This document shows, piece after piece, positions 37,040 to 53,304 of a stretch of 64,000 bases of DNA. The stretch spans positions 16,050 to 80,049 of the forward strand of contig CAMLIL010000012.1 of assembly GCA_946480015.1 (NCBI GenBank). The letters are read 5' to 3'. Within the stretch, counting starts at the first letter, position 1. Each line of letters opens with the position of its first letter. The notes below the pieces were generated by a model. It was not told where the DNA came from, made no database searches, and saw only the letters and a program-made list of their open reading frames with translations. The position numbers were made by a program, and so were the translations under genes. The DNA is from an uncultured Oxalobacteraceae bacterium (GTDB lineage: Bacteria > Pseudomonadota > Gammaproteobacteria > Burkholderiales > Burkholderiaceae).

Positions 37040-37810
37040 ATGGACGTAGGCGCACTATTCGATTGGGCCGACAAGGCCGCCCGGCCGCGCCCTGGGGTAC
37101 GCGTTGATGACTCGTTCGGCGCAGACTGGCACGCCTACAAGGTGGGTGGTCGGGTCTTCATGCTGGCCAGTAGCGCGCCGGGGAATGATGTGCGGGTGAT
37201 CGTCAAGGTCGACCCGATTCGGTCGGAAGTGCTGCGCCTGCAGTATCCGGACATCACTGCGGGCGGCCATCGACTGAGCAAACGCCACTGGATCTCCATC
37301 GCTCCCGGCAACACCATCACCCGGCCGCTGATCGAGAGCGAAGTGCGCGAATCCTACCGGCTGGTTCGGGAGGCGCTTCCGGTGAAGGCACGCGCCGCCC
37401 AAGGTCAGGAGCCCGGTGAGAAGAAGCTCTCTGATCGGAAGTTCCAGCCACTCGCGCGCAAGGTGGCGCTGTCGCTGCCGGAGGTGAGCCACGCCCGACC
37501 CTTCGTGGAGAAGCTAGACGTCTACAAGGTCGGCGGCAAAGTCTTCATGATCGTCACCGACGACCCCAACGAGCAGATCATCACCCTAAAAGCCGACCCG
37601 CAGCAGGCGCAGGCGCTGCGCGAACGCTTCGACACGGTGACCGCCGGACGCTACCTCGACAAGGGCCACTGGATTTCCGTTGGCGCGGGCCGGGGCATCA
37701 CCCGGCAGTTGGTCACCGAACTGGTCAAGACTTCCTACCGGTCGGTCGTCGAGACGATGTCGGCACACGATCGGCCCAAGGAGGGTGGGTCGCAGGAAGG
37801 CGGAACGTGA
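37040..37810 (+). CDS. tandem MmcQ/YjbR-domain protein
   Basis: Two MmcQ/YjbR-like domains in one 256-residue chain, about residues 1-115 and 135-245. Each repeats the pattern of an Arg/Pro-rich lead, WHAYKVGGRVFMLAS or LDVYKVGGKVFMIVT, a TITLKADP-like strand, then KRHWISIAPG or KGHWISVGAG and a final helix with ESYRLV or TSYRSV. Single-domain members are small proteins of uncertain role, sometimes described as DNA-binding. The start at 37040 has GGGAGAGG upstream. It is followed by a TfoX-N gene, another small family often found beside YjbR genes. Confidence 0.85.
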   Translation: MDVGALFDWADKAARPRPGVRVDDSFGADWHAYKVGGRVFMLASSAPGNDVRVIVKVDPIRSEVLRLQYPDITAGGHRLSKRHWISIAPGNTITRPLIESEVRESYRLVREALPVKARAAQGQEPGEKKLSDRKFQPLARKVALSLPEVSHARPFVEKLDVYKVGGKVFMIVTDDPNEQIITLKADPQQAQALRERFDTVTAGRYLDKGHWISVGAGRGITRQLVTELVKTSYRSVVETMSAHDRPKEGGSQEGGT

Positions 37811-37922
37811 TCAAGAACACACCGGTGACCGCGCGCTACCTGTGCGACGCCACAAGATCATCGAAGACGACCCGCTCGCGGCAACAGGCCCGTAAGACCA
37901 TTTCAAGGAAGGAAGCTCAGCA

Positions 37923-38273
37923 ATGACTCAGCAATCCCGCAAGAGCCAAGCACTGGCAGATCACTACGTCGACCAGCTCTCGCCTTGGGCGAAGACCACC
38001 ACGCGGCCGCTGTTCGGTGCCGTTGCGCTCTACCGGCACGAGCACGTCTTCGCGATGGTTTGGCATGGCGGCCTGTACTTCAAGGTCGATGACGACTCAC
38101 GCCCGGACTACGAGGCCGCCGGCTCCCATGCACTGGGATATGTGAGCGAAGGCGAGCAGCATGCGCTGAAGTCCTACTGGGAAGTGCCCGCCGACGTGGT
38201 CGAGGATCGCGCACAACTGCAGCAGTGGGCCGAGCGGGCTTACCGCGCGGCGGTCAAGATGGCAAAGACCTGA
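37923..38273 (+). CDS. TfoX N-terminal-domain protein
   Basis: A 116-residue TfoX/Sxy N-terminal domain protein: RPLFGAVALYRHEHVFAMVWHGGLYFKVDDDSRPDYEAAGS and LKSYWEVPADVVEDRAQLQQWAERAYRAA. The C-terminal domain of full TfoX, linked to competence control, is absent, so a regulatory role in DNA uptake should not be assumed. AAGGAAGG lies ahead of the ATG. The 112 bases before it (37811-37922) hold only a short broken frame. It ends ten bases before the lhr-like gene. Confidence 0.85.
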   Translation: MTQQSRKSQALADHYVDQLSPWAKTTTRPLFGAVALYRHEHVFAMVWHGGLYFKVDDDSRPDYEAAGSHALGYVSEGEQHALKSYWEVPADVVEDRAQLQQWAERAYRAAVKMAKT

Positions 38274-38282
38274 CCGACGGGG

Positions 38283-41200
38283 ATGGTGCTCCCTGACACA
38301 GCAAAGGCTGACCCGCTCGAACACTTTGCGCCCGCCACCCGCGCCTGGTTCGGCTCCGCCTTCCCATCGCCCACGGCCGTCCAGGCGGCGGCCTGGGCGG
38401 CTATTGGCGACGGCCGGAACGCCCTGGTGATCGCGCCCACTGGCTCGGGAAAAACGCTGGCGGCGTTCATGCAAGCCATCGACCAGCTCTTCCGGGAACG
38501 CGAGGCGCAGCACGGGACTGCCGCTAGCGTCGCCAAAGCGGCCACACGCATCCTCTACATCTCGCCGGTCAAAGCGCTGGGCGCGGACGTACAGCGTAAC
38601 CTGAGCGAACCGCTCCAGGGCATCACCGCGCAGCGCAAGCGCCATGGCGATATCCCTGTAGAGATCAAGGTCGGTATGCGTACCGGCGACACGCCACCGG
38701 CCGAGCGCGCGCGTCTGCTGCGTCGTCCGCCCGACATCCTCATCACCACGCCCGAGTCGCTCTACCTGATGCTCACGTCCAAGGCGCGGGACACCCTGCG
38801 CGGCGTCCGGACCGTGATCGTGGACGAGGTCCATGCGGTCGCTGGCGGCAAGCGCGGTTCGCATCTGGCGCTCAGCCTGGAGCGCCTCGATGCCTTGCTG
38901 TCAGCGCCGGTACAGCGCGTCGGGTTGTCGGCGACGGTGCGTCCGGTGGAGCGGGTCGCGCAATTCCTGGGCGGAGCGCGACCGGTGGCGGTGGTGAACC
39001 CGCCCTCCAGCCGCCAGTTCGACCTGCGGATCGTGGTGCCTGTCGAGGACATGGCCGACATTCCGCCCCGCAACAGTAGCGCTGCCAGCGATGCCCCCCA
39101 GGACAGGCAAGGCTCGATCTGGCCCCATATCGAAGCCAGCATCCTCGAACAGGTGCTGCGTCGGCATTCGACGATCGTGTTCGCCAACTCCCGCGGCCAG
39201 GCCGAGAAGCTGACCGCGCGTCTCAATGAACTCTATGCCGAGCGCCTGACGGAGGAGGACCCCAGCGCACCGGCGGCGCCCGGCGATACAGCCATTCACT
39301 ACCCATCGTCCGTTGGCGGCACCGACGGCCGGTCCGCTGGGGGCGCGCCCCTGATCGCCCGCTCCCACCACGGCTCGGTCTCCAAGGAGCAGCGCGGCGA
39401 GATCGAGCGGGCGCTGAAGTCGGGCGAACTGCGCTGTGTGGTGGCGACCTCCAGCCTGGAACTGGGCATCGACATGGGCATGGTCGACCTGGTGATCCAG
39501 GTCGCCGCGCCCCCTTCGGTGGCGAGTGCCTTGCAACGGGTCGGCCGCGCCGGTCACCAGGTGGGTGGGACCTCCGCTGGGTTGATCTATCCGCGCACCC
39601 GGCGCGACCTGATCGACGCCGCCGTCACCATCGACTGCATGTTGGCCGGGCGCATCGAGGCCGTCGATCCGCCCCGCAATCCGCTCGACGTCCTGGCACA
39701 ACAGACGGTGGCGGCGGTCGCCATGGAAGCGATCGACGTTGATACTTGGTATGCCACGGTGCGCCGCGCGGCGCCGTTCCATACTTTGCCGCGCAACGTG
39801 TTCGATGCGGTGCTAGACATGCTGTCCGGGCGCTATCCCTCCGACGATTTCGCCGAGTTCCGCCCACGCCTTGTGTGGCACCGTGAAACTGGCCAACTGA
39901 CCGCGCGCCCAGGCGCCAAGCAACTGGCTGTCACCAGTGGTGGCACCATCCCGGACCGGGGCATGTTCAGCGTCGTCCTGCCCGAAGGCGAGGAACAGGC
40001 CGGCTCGCGCCGGGTTGGCGAACTCGACGAGGAGATGGTCTACGAATCCCGGGTTAACGACATCATCACGCTGGGAACATCTTCCTGGCGCATCCAGCAA
40101 ATCACCAATGACCAGGTGGTGGTAACGCCGGCGCCGGGACGCTCTGCCCGGCTGCCGTTCTGGCGCGGCGACGGACTGGGCCGGCCGGCCGAGCTGGGAG
40201 AGGCCATCGGTGCCTTCCTCGCGCTGCTGGAGGGCGCCGCCGGGTTCGATGGCAGCTTGGATATCGACCTCGCGCTGAAGGAACGCCTAGGGACGGCCGG
40301 GCTCGACCGCAACGCGATGAATAATCTGCGCAGGCTCGCCGGCGAGCAGCGCGAGGCAACCGGTATATTGCCCACCGACCGCGCCCTGGTGTTGGAGCGC
40401 TGCCGCGACGAGACCGGGGACTGGCGAGCCATCCTGCACTCTCCCTACGGGCGGCGCGTCCATGACCCCTGGGCGCTGGCCATCGCCGAGCGCATCCGCC
40501 ACCGTTTGAAGGTCGATCCTTCGGTCGTCGCCAGTGACGACGGCATCATCGCGCGCATACCCGACACCGCCGGCCGCGTGCCCGGCGCCGAACTGTTTCT
40601 CTGCGATCCTCAGACCCTGCGCAAGACCGTTACCGATGCCGTGGCTGGCTCGGCGCTGTTCGCCGCGCGTTTCCGCGAATGCGCAGCGCGGGCGCTGTTG
40701 CTGCCTCGCCGTATGCCGGGGCGCCGTGCCCCCCTGTGGCAGCAACGGCTGCGCGCCGGGCAGTTGCTGCAGATCGCGCAAGGCTATCCCGATTTTCCGA
40801 TCCTGATCGAAACCGCGCGCGAGTGTCTGCAGGATGTCTACGATCTGCCCGCACTCGATGCACTGATGCAGCGCCTGCAGGACGGTACGGTGCAGATTGC
40901 CGAGGTCACCACGGAAGTGCCGTCTCCTTTCGCTGTGAGCCTGCTGTTCGGATACGTGGCGGAGTTCATGTACGAGACCGACGTACCATTGGCTGAGCGG
41001 CGTACCTCGGTTCTTTCGCTGGACAGCGGCTTGCTCGGCGAGCTACTCGGGCAGGCCGACCTTGGGGAACTTCTCGATCCCGTCATCGTTGATCGCGTAG
41101 GGGGCGAACTGCAGCGGCTCGTGCCCAGCCATCAGGCCAGGGGGCTGGAGGGAGTGGCGGATTTCCTGCGCCAGCTCGGGCCATTGACCGCAGAAGAGGT

Positions 41201-43046
41201 GGCAGAACGGCTCAGCGACGGAGACCAAGCCAAGGTTTACCTTGCCGACTTGGAGGGTCAGCGACGCATCATTCGAGTGTCGGTCGCCGGCAAAGTGCAT
41301 TGGGCTGCCGTCGAAGATGCCGCGCGGCTGCGCGATGCCCTCGGCGTCACGCTGCCAGTCGGCTTGCCTGGAGTCTTCCTGGAGCCGACGCACGCGCCGC
41401 TGCGCGATCTGTTGGCGCGCTACGCGCGCACCCGTGCGCCTTTCAGCACCGGCGAGGCGGCTGACCGATTCGGCCTCGGTGTGGCCGTGGCGGACGAGGT
41501 GCTGGAACAATTGCGCGAGCAAGGCAAGCTCCTCAAGGGCAACTTCGGCGTCGAGCTCCGCCTCGACATGCAGAAGCCCGATGCCGGCATCCATCCGCTG
41601 GCCCGCCACGAATGGATAGGCGACGAGGTGTTCAAGCGCTTGCGGCTGCGCTCCCTGCAGGCCGCGCGCGAGGCAACCCGGCCGGTCTCGCAACAAGCCT
41701 ATGCACGCCTGCTGCTGGAACGCCAGGGCCTGGTGCCCGAGGCCATGGGGAATGCCGCCGTTCCTGCCCGACACGCCGCCGACGGTACGCTAGAAGGAGT
41801 CGGAGGGGTGACCCGAGTCATTGAACAACTCGCCGGCCTCCCTATGCCAGCCTCGCTGTGGGAAAGCCAGGTGCTTCCCGCTCGCGTGCGGGACTACACC
41901 CCGGGCATGCTCGATGAACTGATTGCGTCGGGCACGGTGCTGTGGTCTGGCCACGGACAGCTCGGCCGGGACGACGGCCTGGTGGGGCTGCACCTTCAGG
42001 AGTTCGCATCTGAGACGCTGTCGCCTCTGCCCGGCAACGATTCGGCAGACGATCTGTCCGTCCTGCAACAGCAGATCCTCGGCAGCTTGGCCAATGGCGG
42101 CGCCTTTTTCGTGCGCCAACTCGCGGCGCTGGCGGCATCCGGCTTGCAGTCCGGAGAACCGGCGCCCACGCCCTCGGACATCCACGCCGCACTCTGGGAT
42201 CTCGCCTGGAGCGGCTATGTCACTGCCGATACCTGGTCGCCCCTACGGGCCTACTACGGCGGGAGTTTAGTGAAGCGCTCCCGCGCCGTTTACGTGTCGC
42301 GGCGACGTCGAGCGCTTCACGGGTTGCCTTCCGACGAGCGCATATCCACGGCTTCTGATTCGACACTCAGTGATCCGACACTGGCGGGCCGCTGGTCGCT
42401 ACTGCACCCTGAGCCGGTGAATGACACCGCTCGGGCGCTGGCACACGTGGAGGGCCTTCTCGACCGCTACGGGGTAGTCACCCGCAGTGCGGCAGTGACT
42501 GAAGACATCCCCGGTGGCTTTCCGGCCTTGCGGCCGGTGTTACGCGGCATGGAGGACGTGGGCCGGGTGCTGCGCGGGCGCTTCGTCGAGGGCCTCGGGG
42601 CAGCTCAGTTCGCCGAGCGCGTGACAGTGGACCGGCTGCGCGAACTCGCTGGTGCGCTGCCTGCCGAGCCTGTCGCGGCGGCCTTGTGCGCAGCAGATCC
42701 CGCGAATCCCTTCGGAACGTTCATGCCTTGGCCATCTCATCGATCGAGCGTGCGCCCAGCTCGACGTACCGGAGCATTCGTCGTTCTGGTCGATGGGCGT
42801 CTGATGTTCTACCTCGCTCAGGGCGGGCGCCACTTGCTCAGCTATGGCGATGCAGACGCCGTCGCCATGGCAAGGCCGCTTGCCATTGGCCTCACGGCAC
42901 TGGCTGGCGCACTGCAACGCGCAAAGTTCGCAAGCTTTACCCTTGAGCGCGTGGACGATCAAACGCCATTCAAAAGCCCGCTGTACGCCGCGCTTCGTGC
43001 CGTCGGGTTTTCCAGTGTGCCTAAGGGCTTGGCCTGGTATCCATGA
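38283..43046 (+). CDS. lhr: Lhr-type large DEAD/DEAH-like helicase
   Basis: A 1587-residue ATP-dependent superfamily 2 helicase of the long Lhr type. The first third holds the RecA-like motor: Walker A APTGSGKT (residues 51-58), TTPESL, DEVH box (181-184), GLSATVRPVE, and VVATSSLELGIDMG and ALQRVGRAGH of the second lobe. The Lhr core winged-helix and bundle follow (RTRRDLIDAAVTIDCML). The long C-terminal half resembles the Lhr tail, which in E. coli gives an oligomeric DNA-repair helicase. The start at 38283 follows the TfoX gene by ten bases. It is full length with no break. Confidence 0.93.
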   Translation: MVLPDTAKADPLEHFAPATRAWFGSAFPSPTAVQAAAWAAIGDGRNALVIAPTGSGKTLAAFMQAIDQLFREREAQHGTAASVAKAATRILYISPVKALGADVQRNLSEPLQGITAQRKRHGDIPVEIKVGMRTGDTPPAERARLLRRPPDILITTPESLYLMLTSKARDTLRGVRTVIVDEVHAVAGGKRGSHLALSLERLDALLSAPVQRVGLSATVRPVERVAQFLGGARPVAVVNPPSSRQFDLRIVVPVEDMADIPPRNSSAASDAPQDRQGSIWPHIEASILEQVLRRHSTIVFANSRGQAEKLTARLNELYAERLTEEDPSAPAAPGDTAIHYPSSVGGTDGRSAGGAPLIARSHHGSVSKEQRGEIERALKSGELRCVVATSSLELGIDMGMVDLVIQVAAPPSVASALQRVGRAGHQVGGTSAGLIYPRTRRDLIDAAVTIDCMLAGRIEAVDPPRNPLDVLAQQTVAAVAMEAIDVDTWYATVRRAAPFHTLPRNVFDAVLDMLSGRYPSDDFAEFRPRLVWHRETGQLTARPGAKQLAVTSGGTIPDRGMFSVVLPEGEEQAGSRRVGELDEEMVYESRVNDIITLGTSSWRIQQITNDQVVVTPAPGRSARLPFWRGDGLGRPAELGEAIGAFLALLEGAAGFDGSLDIDLALKERLGTAGLDRNAMNNLRRLAGEQREATGILPTDRALVLERCRDETGDWRAILHSPYGRRVHDPWALAIAERIRHRLKVDPSVVASDDGIIARIPDTAGRVPGAELFLCDPQTLRKTVTDAVAGSALFAARFRECAARALLLPRRMPGRRAPLWQQRLRAGQLLQIAQGYPDFPILIETARECLQDVYDLPALDALMQRLQDGTVQIAEVTTEVPSPFAVSLLFGYVAEFMYETDVPLAERRTSVLSLDSGLLGELLGQADLGELLDPVIVDRVGGELQRLVPSHQARGLEGVADFLRQLGPLTAEEVAERLSDGDQAKVYLADLEGQRRIIRVSVAGKVHWAAVEDAARLRDALGVTLPVGLPGVFLEPTHAPLRDLLARYARTRAPFSTGEAADRFGLGVAVADEVLEQLREQGKLLKGNFGVELRLDMQKPDAGIHPLARHEWIGDEVFKRLRLRSLQAAREATRPVSQQAYARLLLERQGLVPEAMGNAAVPARHAADGTLEGVGGVTRVIEQLAGLPMPASLWESQVLPARVRDYTPGMLDELIASGTVLWSGHGQLGRDDGLVGLHLQEFASETLSPLPGNDSADDLSVLQQQILGSLANGGAFFVRQLAALAASGLQSGEPAPTPSDIHAALWDLAWSGYVTADTWSPLRAYYGGSLVKRSRAVYVSRRRRALHGLPSDERISTASDSTLSDPTLAGRWSLLHPEPVNDTARALAHVEGLLDRYGVVTRSAAVTEDIPGGFPALRPVLRGMEDVGRVLRGRFVEGLGAAQFAERVTVDRLRELAGALPAEPVAAALCAADPANPFGTFMPWPSHRSSVRPARRTGAFVVLVDGRLMFYLAQGGRHLLSYGDADAVAMARPLAIGLTALAGALQRAKFASFTLERVDDQTPFKSPLYAALRAVGFSSVPKGLAWYP

Positions 43047-43205
43047 AATCGACGACTACACGCTGGGGAAGCTCGGCCAACAGCATCGTGATGGCACAAG
43101 TGGAATGAAATGCACTCGAAGGACCATCATGCCTATTATGTTTTTCTGTTGTCCCCTTTTCTAATGACGAATCACCCAAATCTCTACTTACAGAGGCTCG
43201 ACCAC

Positions 43206-44639
43206 ATGATTGACTCCAATACCAATACCCCTGCCCACCCGACGCGAGCCTGGCTAGGCATCCCATACGCTACTGCGCAACGTTTCCGCCGGCCGACCTT
43301 GCTGCCGTTCGATCAAGACCGGCCCTACGACCAGAAGGGACCCGCGCCGATTCAGGCTGGCGACACAAGCTGGCTGGAAGCCGACAACGGTTTGAGCGAG
43401 GACTGCCTGAACCTCAACGTCTGGGCACCGGAGGACGTCGGCGACGAACCACTTCCCGTCATCGTCTACATCTTCGGGGGAGGCTTCGAGCTCGGCGCCA
43501 ACACCCAGATCACCTCAAACGCCTCGGGTTTGGCCGCGACCGGTCGCGCGATCGGAGTGTCCCTGAACTATAGGCTAGGCCCGTTCGGGTGGCTCTCGCT
43601 CTCACAGTACGGGGGCTTATTAGCAGACGCCACCAACCTTGGCTTACAGGACATCATCACCGCACTCAAGTGGGTGCGGGAGAACATCTCGCGCTTCGGT
43701 GGTGACCCGCAGAACGTCACCGTCGCTGGACATAGCGCTGGAGCATACTCGGCGACCGCACTCCTAGCAGCCCCGGCGGCGGACGGCCTTTACAACCGGG
43801 TTGCGGCGTTCTCCGGCGGTGCGTCGCGCATTGTGCCTGCCTGGTGGGCAGAAGAGCTCGCGATCACGTTCCTCACCGAGCTCGGTATCGCGGACGATCC
43901 CGAACAACTACTCACTTTGGATGCGAAGCTTCTCGCCGAGACCCTCATCAGGGTCAGTCCGCGTGAGTTCGGACAAAGGCACGGCATTGATTGCACCACA
44001 ATCAGCATCGTCGATGATCACGCGCAGCCTGGTGCCGTTCTTACAGACCACCCCCTGCGTATACTGGAGGCAGGGAGGAGATCTGACATCGACATCATGT
44101 TCAGCAGCACCACCAACGAAGTTGATTGGTATGTCATCAACGACCCAGCGTTCGACCCGGGCAGCATCAATCATATTGTCGATGTGTTCGCCTTGAAAGG
44201 CCGCATCCCACGAAGTCGTGCGCGGGGCGTCGTTGCCGCATATGACGTCGGTGGACGCACTCCGGCAGAGGTTCGTGGAGCACTATATACGGACTATTCC
44301 TTTACCCTACCAGCCGCTCGTGGTGCGCTCGCCCACGCTGCCGCAGGCGGAAACGCCCACTTGCTCACCATCGGCCCTGTCGAAGGTGCCCACGCGATAC
44401 ACGGCACCGAGATGTACGGCATCGTCGGGAAACAATGTCCAGGATGCAGCGGCGAGCAAGCCAGCCGAGATAAAGTCGTCCGAAACATCCTTCTAGATTT
44501 CGCCGCAGGCAATCACGACCGGCTCTGGAAGGCCGTGACGATGGAGCCCACTTCCAGGGGCATCGGTAACCCACCATACGACCCCACGGCCCATGCTGCC
44601 GAAGTCCTGCGCACCTTCGAAGGCATCGAACGAACCTGA
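43206..44639 (+). CDS. type-B carboxylesterase
   Basis: An alpha/beta-hydrolase of the carboxylesterase type-B family, 477 residues. It shows SEDCLNLNVWAPED, the oxyanion-hole segment VYIFGGGFELGAN, NYRLGPFGWLS, NLGLQDIITALKWVRENISRFGGDPQNVTVAGHSAG with nucleophile Ser177, and a late EGAHAIHGTEM region with candidate catalytic His. No signal peptide is seen from 43206, so it is likely cytoplasmic. That start has GAGG nine bases upstream; the frame is open to 43110 but earlier ATGs lack ribosome sites. Codon use differs somewhat from the helicase (more A/T-ending codons), consistent with a separate origin. Confidence 0.88.
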   Translation: MIDSNTNTPAHPTRAWLGIPYATAQRFRRPTLLPFDQDRPYDQKGPAPIQAGDTSWLEADNGLSEDCLNLNVWAPEDVGDEPLPVIVYIFGGGFELGANTQITSNASGLAATGRAIGVSLNYRLGPFGWLSLSQYGGLLADATNLGLQDIITALKWVRENISRFGGDPQNVTVAGHSAGAYSATALLAAPAADGLYNRVAAFSGGASRIVPAWWAEELAITFLTELGIADDPEQLLTLDAKLLAETLIRVSPREFGQRHGIDCTTISIVDDHAQPGAVLTDHPLRILEAGRRSDIDIMFSSTTNEVDWYVINDPAFDPGSINHIVDVFALKGRIPRSRARGVVAAYDVGGRTPAEVRGALYTDYSFTLPAARGALAHAAAGGNAHLLTIGPVEGAHAIHGTEMYGIVGKQCPGCSGEQASRDKVVRNILLDFAAGNHDRLWKAVTMEPTSRGIGNPPYDPTAHAAEVLRTFEGIERT

Positions 44640-45084
44640 ACGGCCCTACCGGGCACGATCTGATGGGAGGCGGATGGAGGCTTATGCTTCGGTGAGGCTT
44701 TGGGAGGGCTCGTTCACGGAAGAGCGGCCTGGTGATCGCGCTGCGGGTGCTGGGCCACCACGCTGCTTGGCGCGATACGCTCGATGCTTACCGGAAAATT
44801 CGAAATCCACCACAGCACTGTTCAGTTAGAGAAGACGCCGTGCGAACAGGAAAGCGATGTACACGGCTTTGGCCCGGCCGAGCTAGCACACGATAAAAGC
44901 GTGTCGCATTCGCACTGAAGCGCTGAAGACAAAGTCGCAGCAGCTTTTGTGGCGGCTGAGCCAGCGGACAGGGTAGACCAGGGGTGCGCGATAAAAGTAA
45001 TAAGAAATGGTGGCTTAATTACTTTTTCGCTTATGTGCTATTTCTGGCTTTATCCCGGCATGCCCTCTTACAATGCGAGCGAAA
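44640..45084. other. gap after the esterase, no gene recognised
   Basis: The first 200 bases are GC-rich with short open frames of no known family. After about 44970 the sequence turns clearly AT-rich. No terminator with a good T-run was found. The stretch ends at the right copy of the 67-bp repeat. Confidence 0.5.
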
Positions 45085-45151
45085 ATTCTGGATTCCTATT
45101 TCATTTCATCAAGTTAGCCTAACTTCGGCACAAAAACACGAATTCCGGCCG
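45085..45151 (+). repeat. 67-bp direct repeat, right copy
   Basis: Same length and ends as the copy at 35592-35658 (ATTCTGGATTCC to ACACGAATTCCGGCCG), same orientation, about 9.5 kb apart. It sits 20 bases past the stop of the minus-strand hybrid kinase gene. Confidence 0.65.
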
Positions 45152-45170
45152 TCCCTCCCTCCCTCTATGG

Positions 45171-51356
<6,186 letters not shown>

Positions 51357-51535
51357 CCAACTGCACTCACTTTCTCAAGTGCTCCTCGCCCGCGGCGGCA
51401 TCGCTACGCAATTAAACGCCGTCCTTTACTTCAGTGGAAATTTGACCACGCGCCAGAAGATAAGTTTGGCCCGCCATAGAACCAATCGCCGGGCCTCATG
51501 TCAAAAAAATCAACCCACCACAGAGGAGCCATCGT

Positions 51536-53293
51536 ATGAACTCGAACGCTGATGACGGGAAGGCCGAACGTTTTTCTTGCCGACACCATGCCCCACTGGC
51601 GCTCGCCGCTGTCCTTGTATCGCTGGGGGCAATGCCAGTGGCCCGGGCATCCGAGATCGCAACCAGCAATCCGGACTTGACCGTGCGTTGGGATAATACC
51701 GTCAAGTACAGCGCCGCCGCGCGCGTGAAGGGCCGCTCGCCGGTCCTGACGGCCAATTCCAATCTGAACGACGGCGACCTCAACTTCACCCGCGGGCTCA
51801 TTTCCAATCGCCTCGACCTGCTCTCCGAGTTCGACCTCACCTACAGGCAGATGGGCCTGCGGCTCAGTGCCGCCGCCTGGTACGACGACGTCTACAACCG
51901 CAGGAACGATCATCCTGACGATGGCACGGCCAACCCGCTGTCCGTGCCCTACAACAGCTTCACGCACGATACGCGGGCCATCCATGGCCGCAAGGCGGAA
52001 CTGCTCGACGCCTTCGTCTTCAGCAAGTTCAACCTCGGCGACAAGCCGGCCGCGGTGCGGGCCGGCAGGCATGCGCAGGTCTGGGGCGAATCGCTGTTCT
52101 TCGGCGGCAACGCCATTGCCGGCGGCATGATGCCGATCGATGCCGTCAAGCTGTTGTCGGTCCCCAATACCCAGTTCAAGGAAGCCCTCCGTCCGGTGCC
52201 GATGCTGTCCGGCCAGGTGCAGCTGACGCCCGACGTGGCCGTGGCCGCCTACTACCAGCTCCGGTGGGAGGCCAACCGCCTGCCGGCGGTGGGCAGCTAT
52301 TTCTCCCAGGCCGACTTCCTCCCGGAAGGCGGCGAACAAATTCTGCTTGGCCTGCCGACTGTGGCCCAAGGAGGGCCCTTCCTGCAAGACAACGCGCCGC
52401 GCGTCGCCGACGAGAGGGCCGTGAACTCCGGCCAGGGCGGGCTCAGGGTCGGCATCCGGCACGAGGGGACCGACTACGGGCTTTACGCCATCCGCTTTCA
52501 CAACAAGAGCCCGCAACTGGTCACCAACCTGGGCCTGAGGCCGGTAACCGGCGCCTTCCCGGGGCCGGGCTGCACGGTGCCGGGATCGGTTCAGACCGGG
52601 GCCGCCAGCTGCGCCCTGGCGGGCCCCGTCTCCTACCGGCTCGTCTACCATGAGGGCATCACGGCCTTTGGCGCCAGTGCCAGCCATACCTTCAACAACG
52701 TGAATCTGGCGGTGGAAGCCTCGATTCGCCACAACCAGGACCTGGCGAGCAGCGGGGCGGTCGATACCAGCGCCCTGGGCGGCATTGCCACCAACAACAG
52801 CGGCAGTCCCGCCTACGCCACGGGCCGAACCGCGCACGTAAATTTTTCCGCTCTCTGGAGCCTGCAGCCGTCGGCCCTGTTCAGGGAAGCCAATTTCGCC
52901 GGAGAAGTCATGTGGAACCGCGTGCTCAAGGTGAAGAAGAACGCCGCGGTGGTGAGCACCACGGCGACGCGCGATGCGTTTGCGCTGCGGGGATCGTTCG
53001 AGCCGGTGTACCGCCAGGTCGTCAACGGCCTCGACCTGTCCGTTCCCATCGGCCTGGGCTATGCACCCAAGGGCTCGCGTTCCATGGCGCTCGGCCCGGG
53101 CACACCGGAAGGCGGCGGCGACATCAATATCGGCCTGAACGGCACCTACCTCAATACCTGGAACCTCAGCCTTTTATATACCCATTATTACGGGAAGGAG
53201 CAGCCCCTCGCGGACGTCAACGGTAACCTCACCTACGCACAAAGCCTGAAGGACCGCGACTTCGTGGCGTTCTCCATTCGCCGCACGTTCTGA
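51536..53293 (+). CDS. DUF1302 outer-membrane-type protein
   Basis: A DUF1302 protein of 585 residues with an N-terminal signal segment (HAPLALAAVLVSLGAMPVARA-SE) and a mature chain of alternating strands ending in aromatic IRRTF, as expected of an outer-membrane beta-barrel. Family segments include NTVKYSAAARV, AGRHAQVWGESLFFGGNAIAGGMMPIDAVKLLSVPN and KDRDFVAFSIRRTF. GAGGAG lies eight bases before the ATG. It leads a four-gene run with DUF1329, YCF48-type and MMPL proteins. Members are thought to be porin-like; the cargo is unknown. Confidence 0.88.
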   Translation: MNSNADDGKAERFSCRHHAPLALAAVLVSLGAMPVARASEIATSNPDLTVRWDNTVKYSAAARVKGRSPVLTANSNLNDGDLNFTRGLISNRLDLLSEFDLTYRQMGLRLSAAAWYDDVYNRRNDHPDDGTANPLSVPYNSFTHDTRAIHGRKAELLDAFVFSKFNLGDKPAAVRAGRHAQVWGESLFFGGNAIAGGMMPIDAVKLLSVPNTQFKEALRPVPMLSGQVQLTPDVAVAAYYQLRWEANRLPAVGSYFSQADFLPEGGEQILLGLPTVAQGGPFLQDNAPRVADERAVNSGQGGLRVGIRHEGTDYGLYAIRFHNKSPQLVTNLGLRPVTGAFPGPGCTVPGSVQTGAASCALAGPVSYRLVYHEGITAFGASASHTFNNVNLAVEASIRHNQDLASSGAVDTSALGGIATNNSGSPAYATGRTAHVNFSALWSLQPSALFREANFAGEVMWNRVLKVKKNAAVVSTTATRDAFALRGSFEPVYRQVVNGLDLSVPIGLGYAPKGSRSMALGPGTPEGGGDINIGLNGTYLNTWNLSLLYTHYYGKEQPLADVNGNLTYAQSLKDRDFVAFSIRRTF

Positions 53294-53304
53294 GGAGACG
53301 AAAG

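Noticed and set aside
44674..44829. Short plus-strand frame after the esterase
   Set aside because: No known family and no convincing start; treated as part of the non-coding gap.
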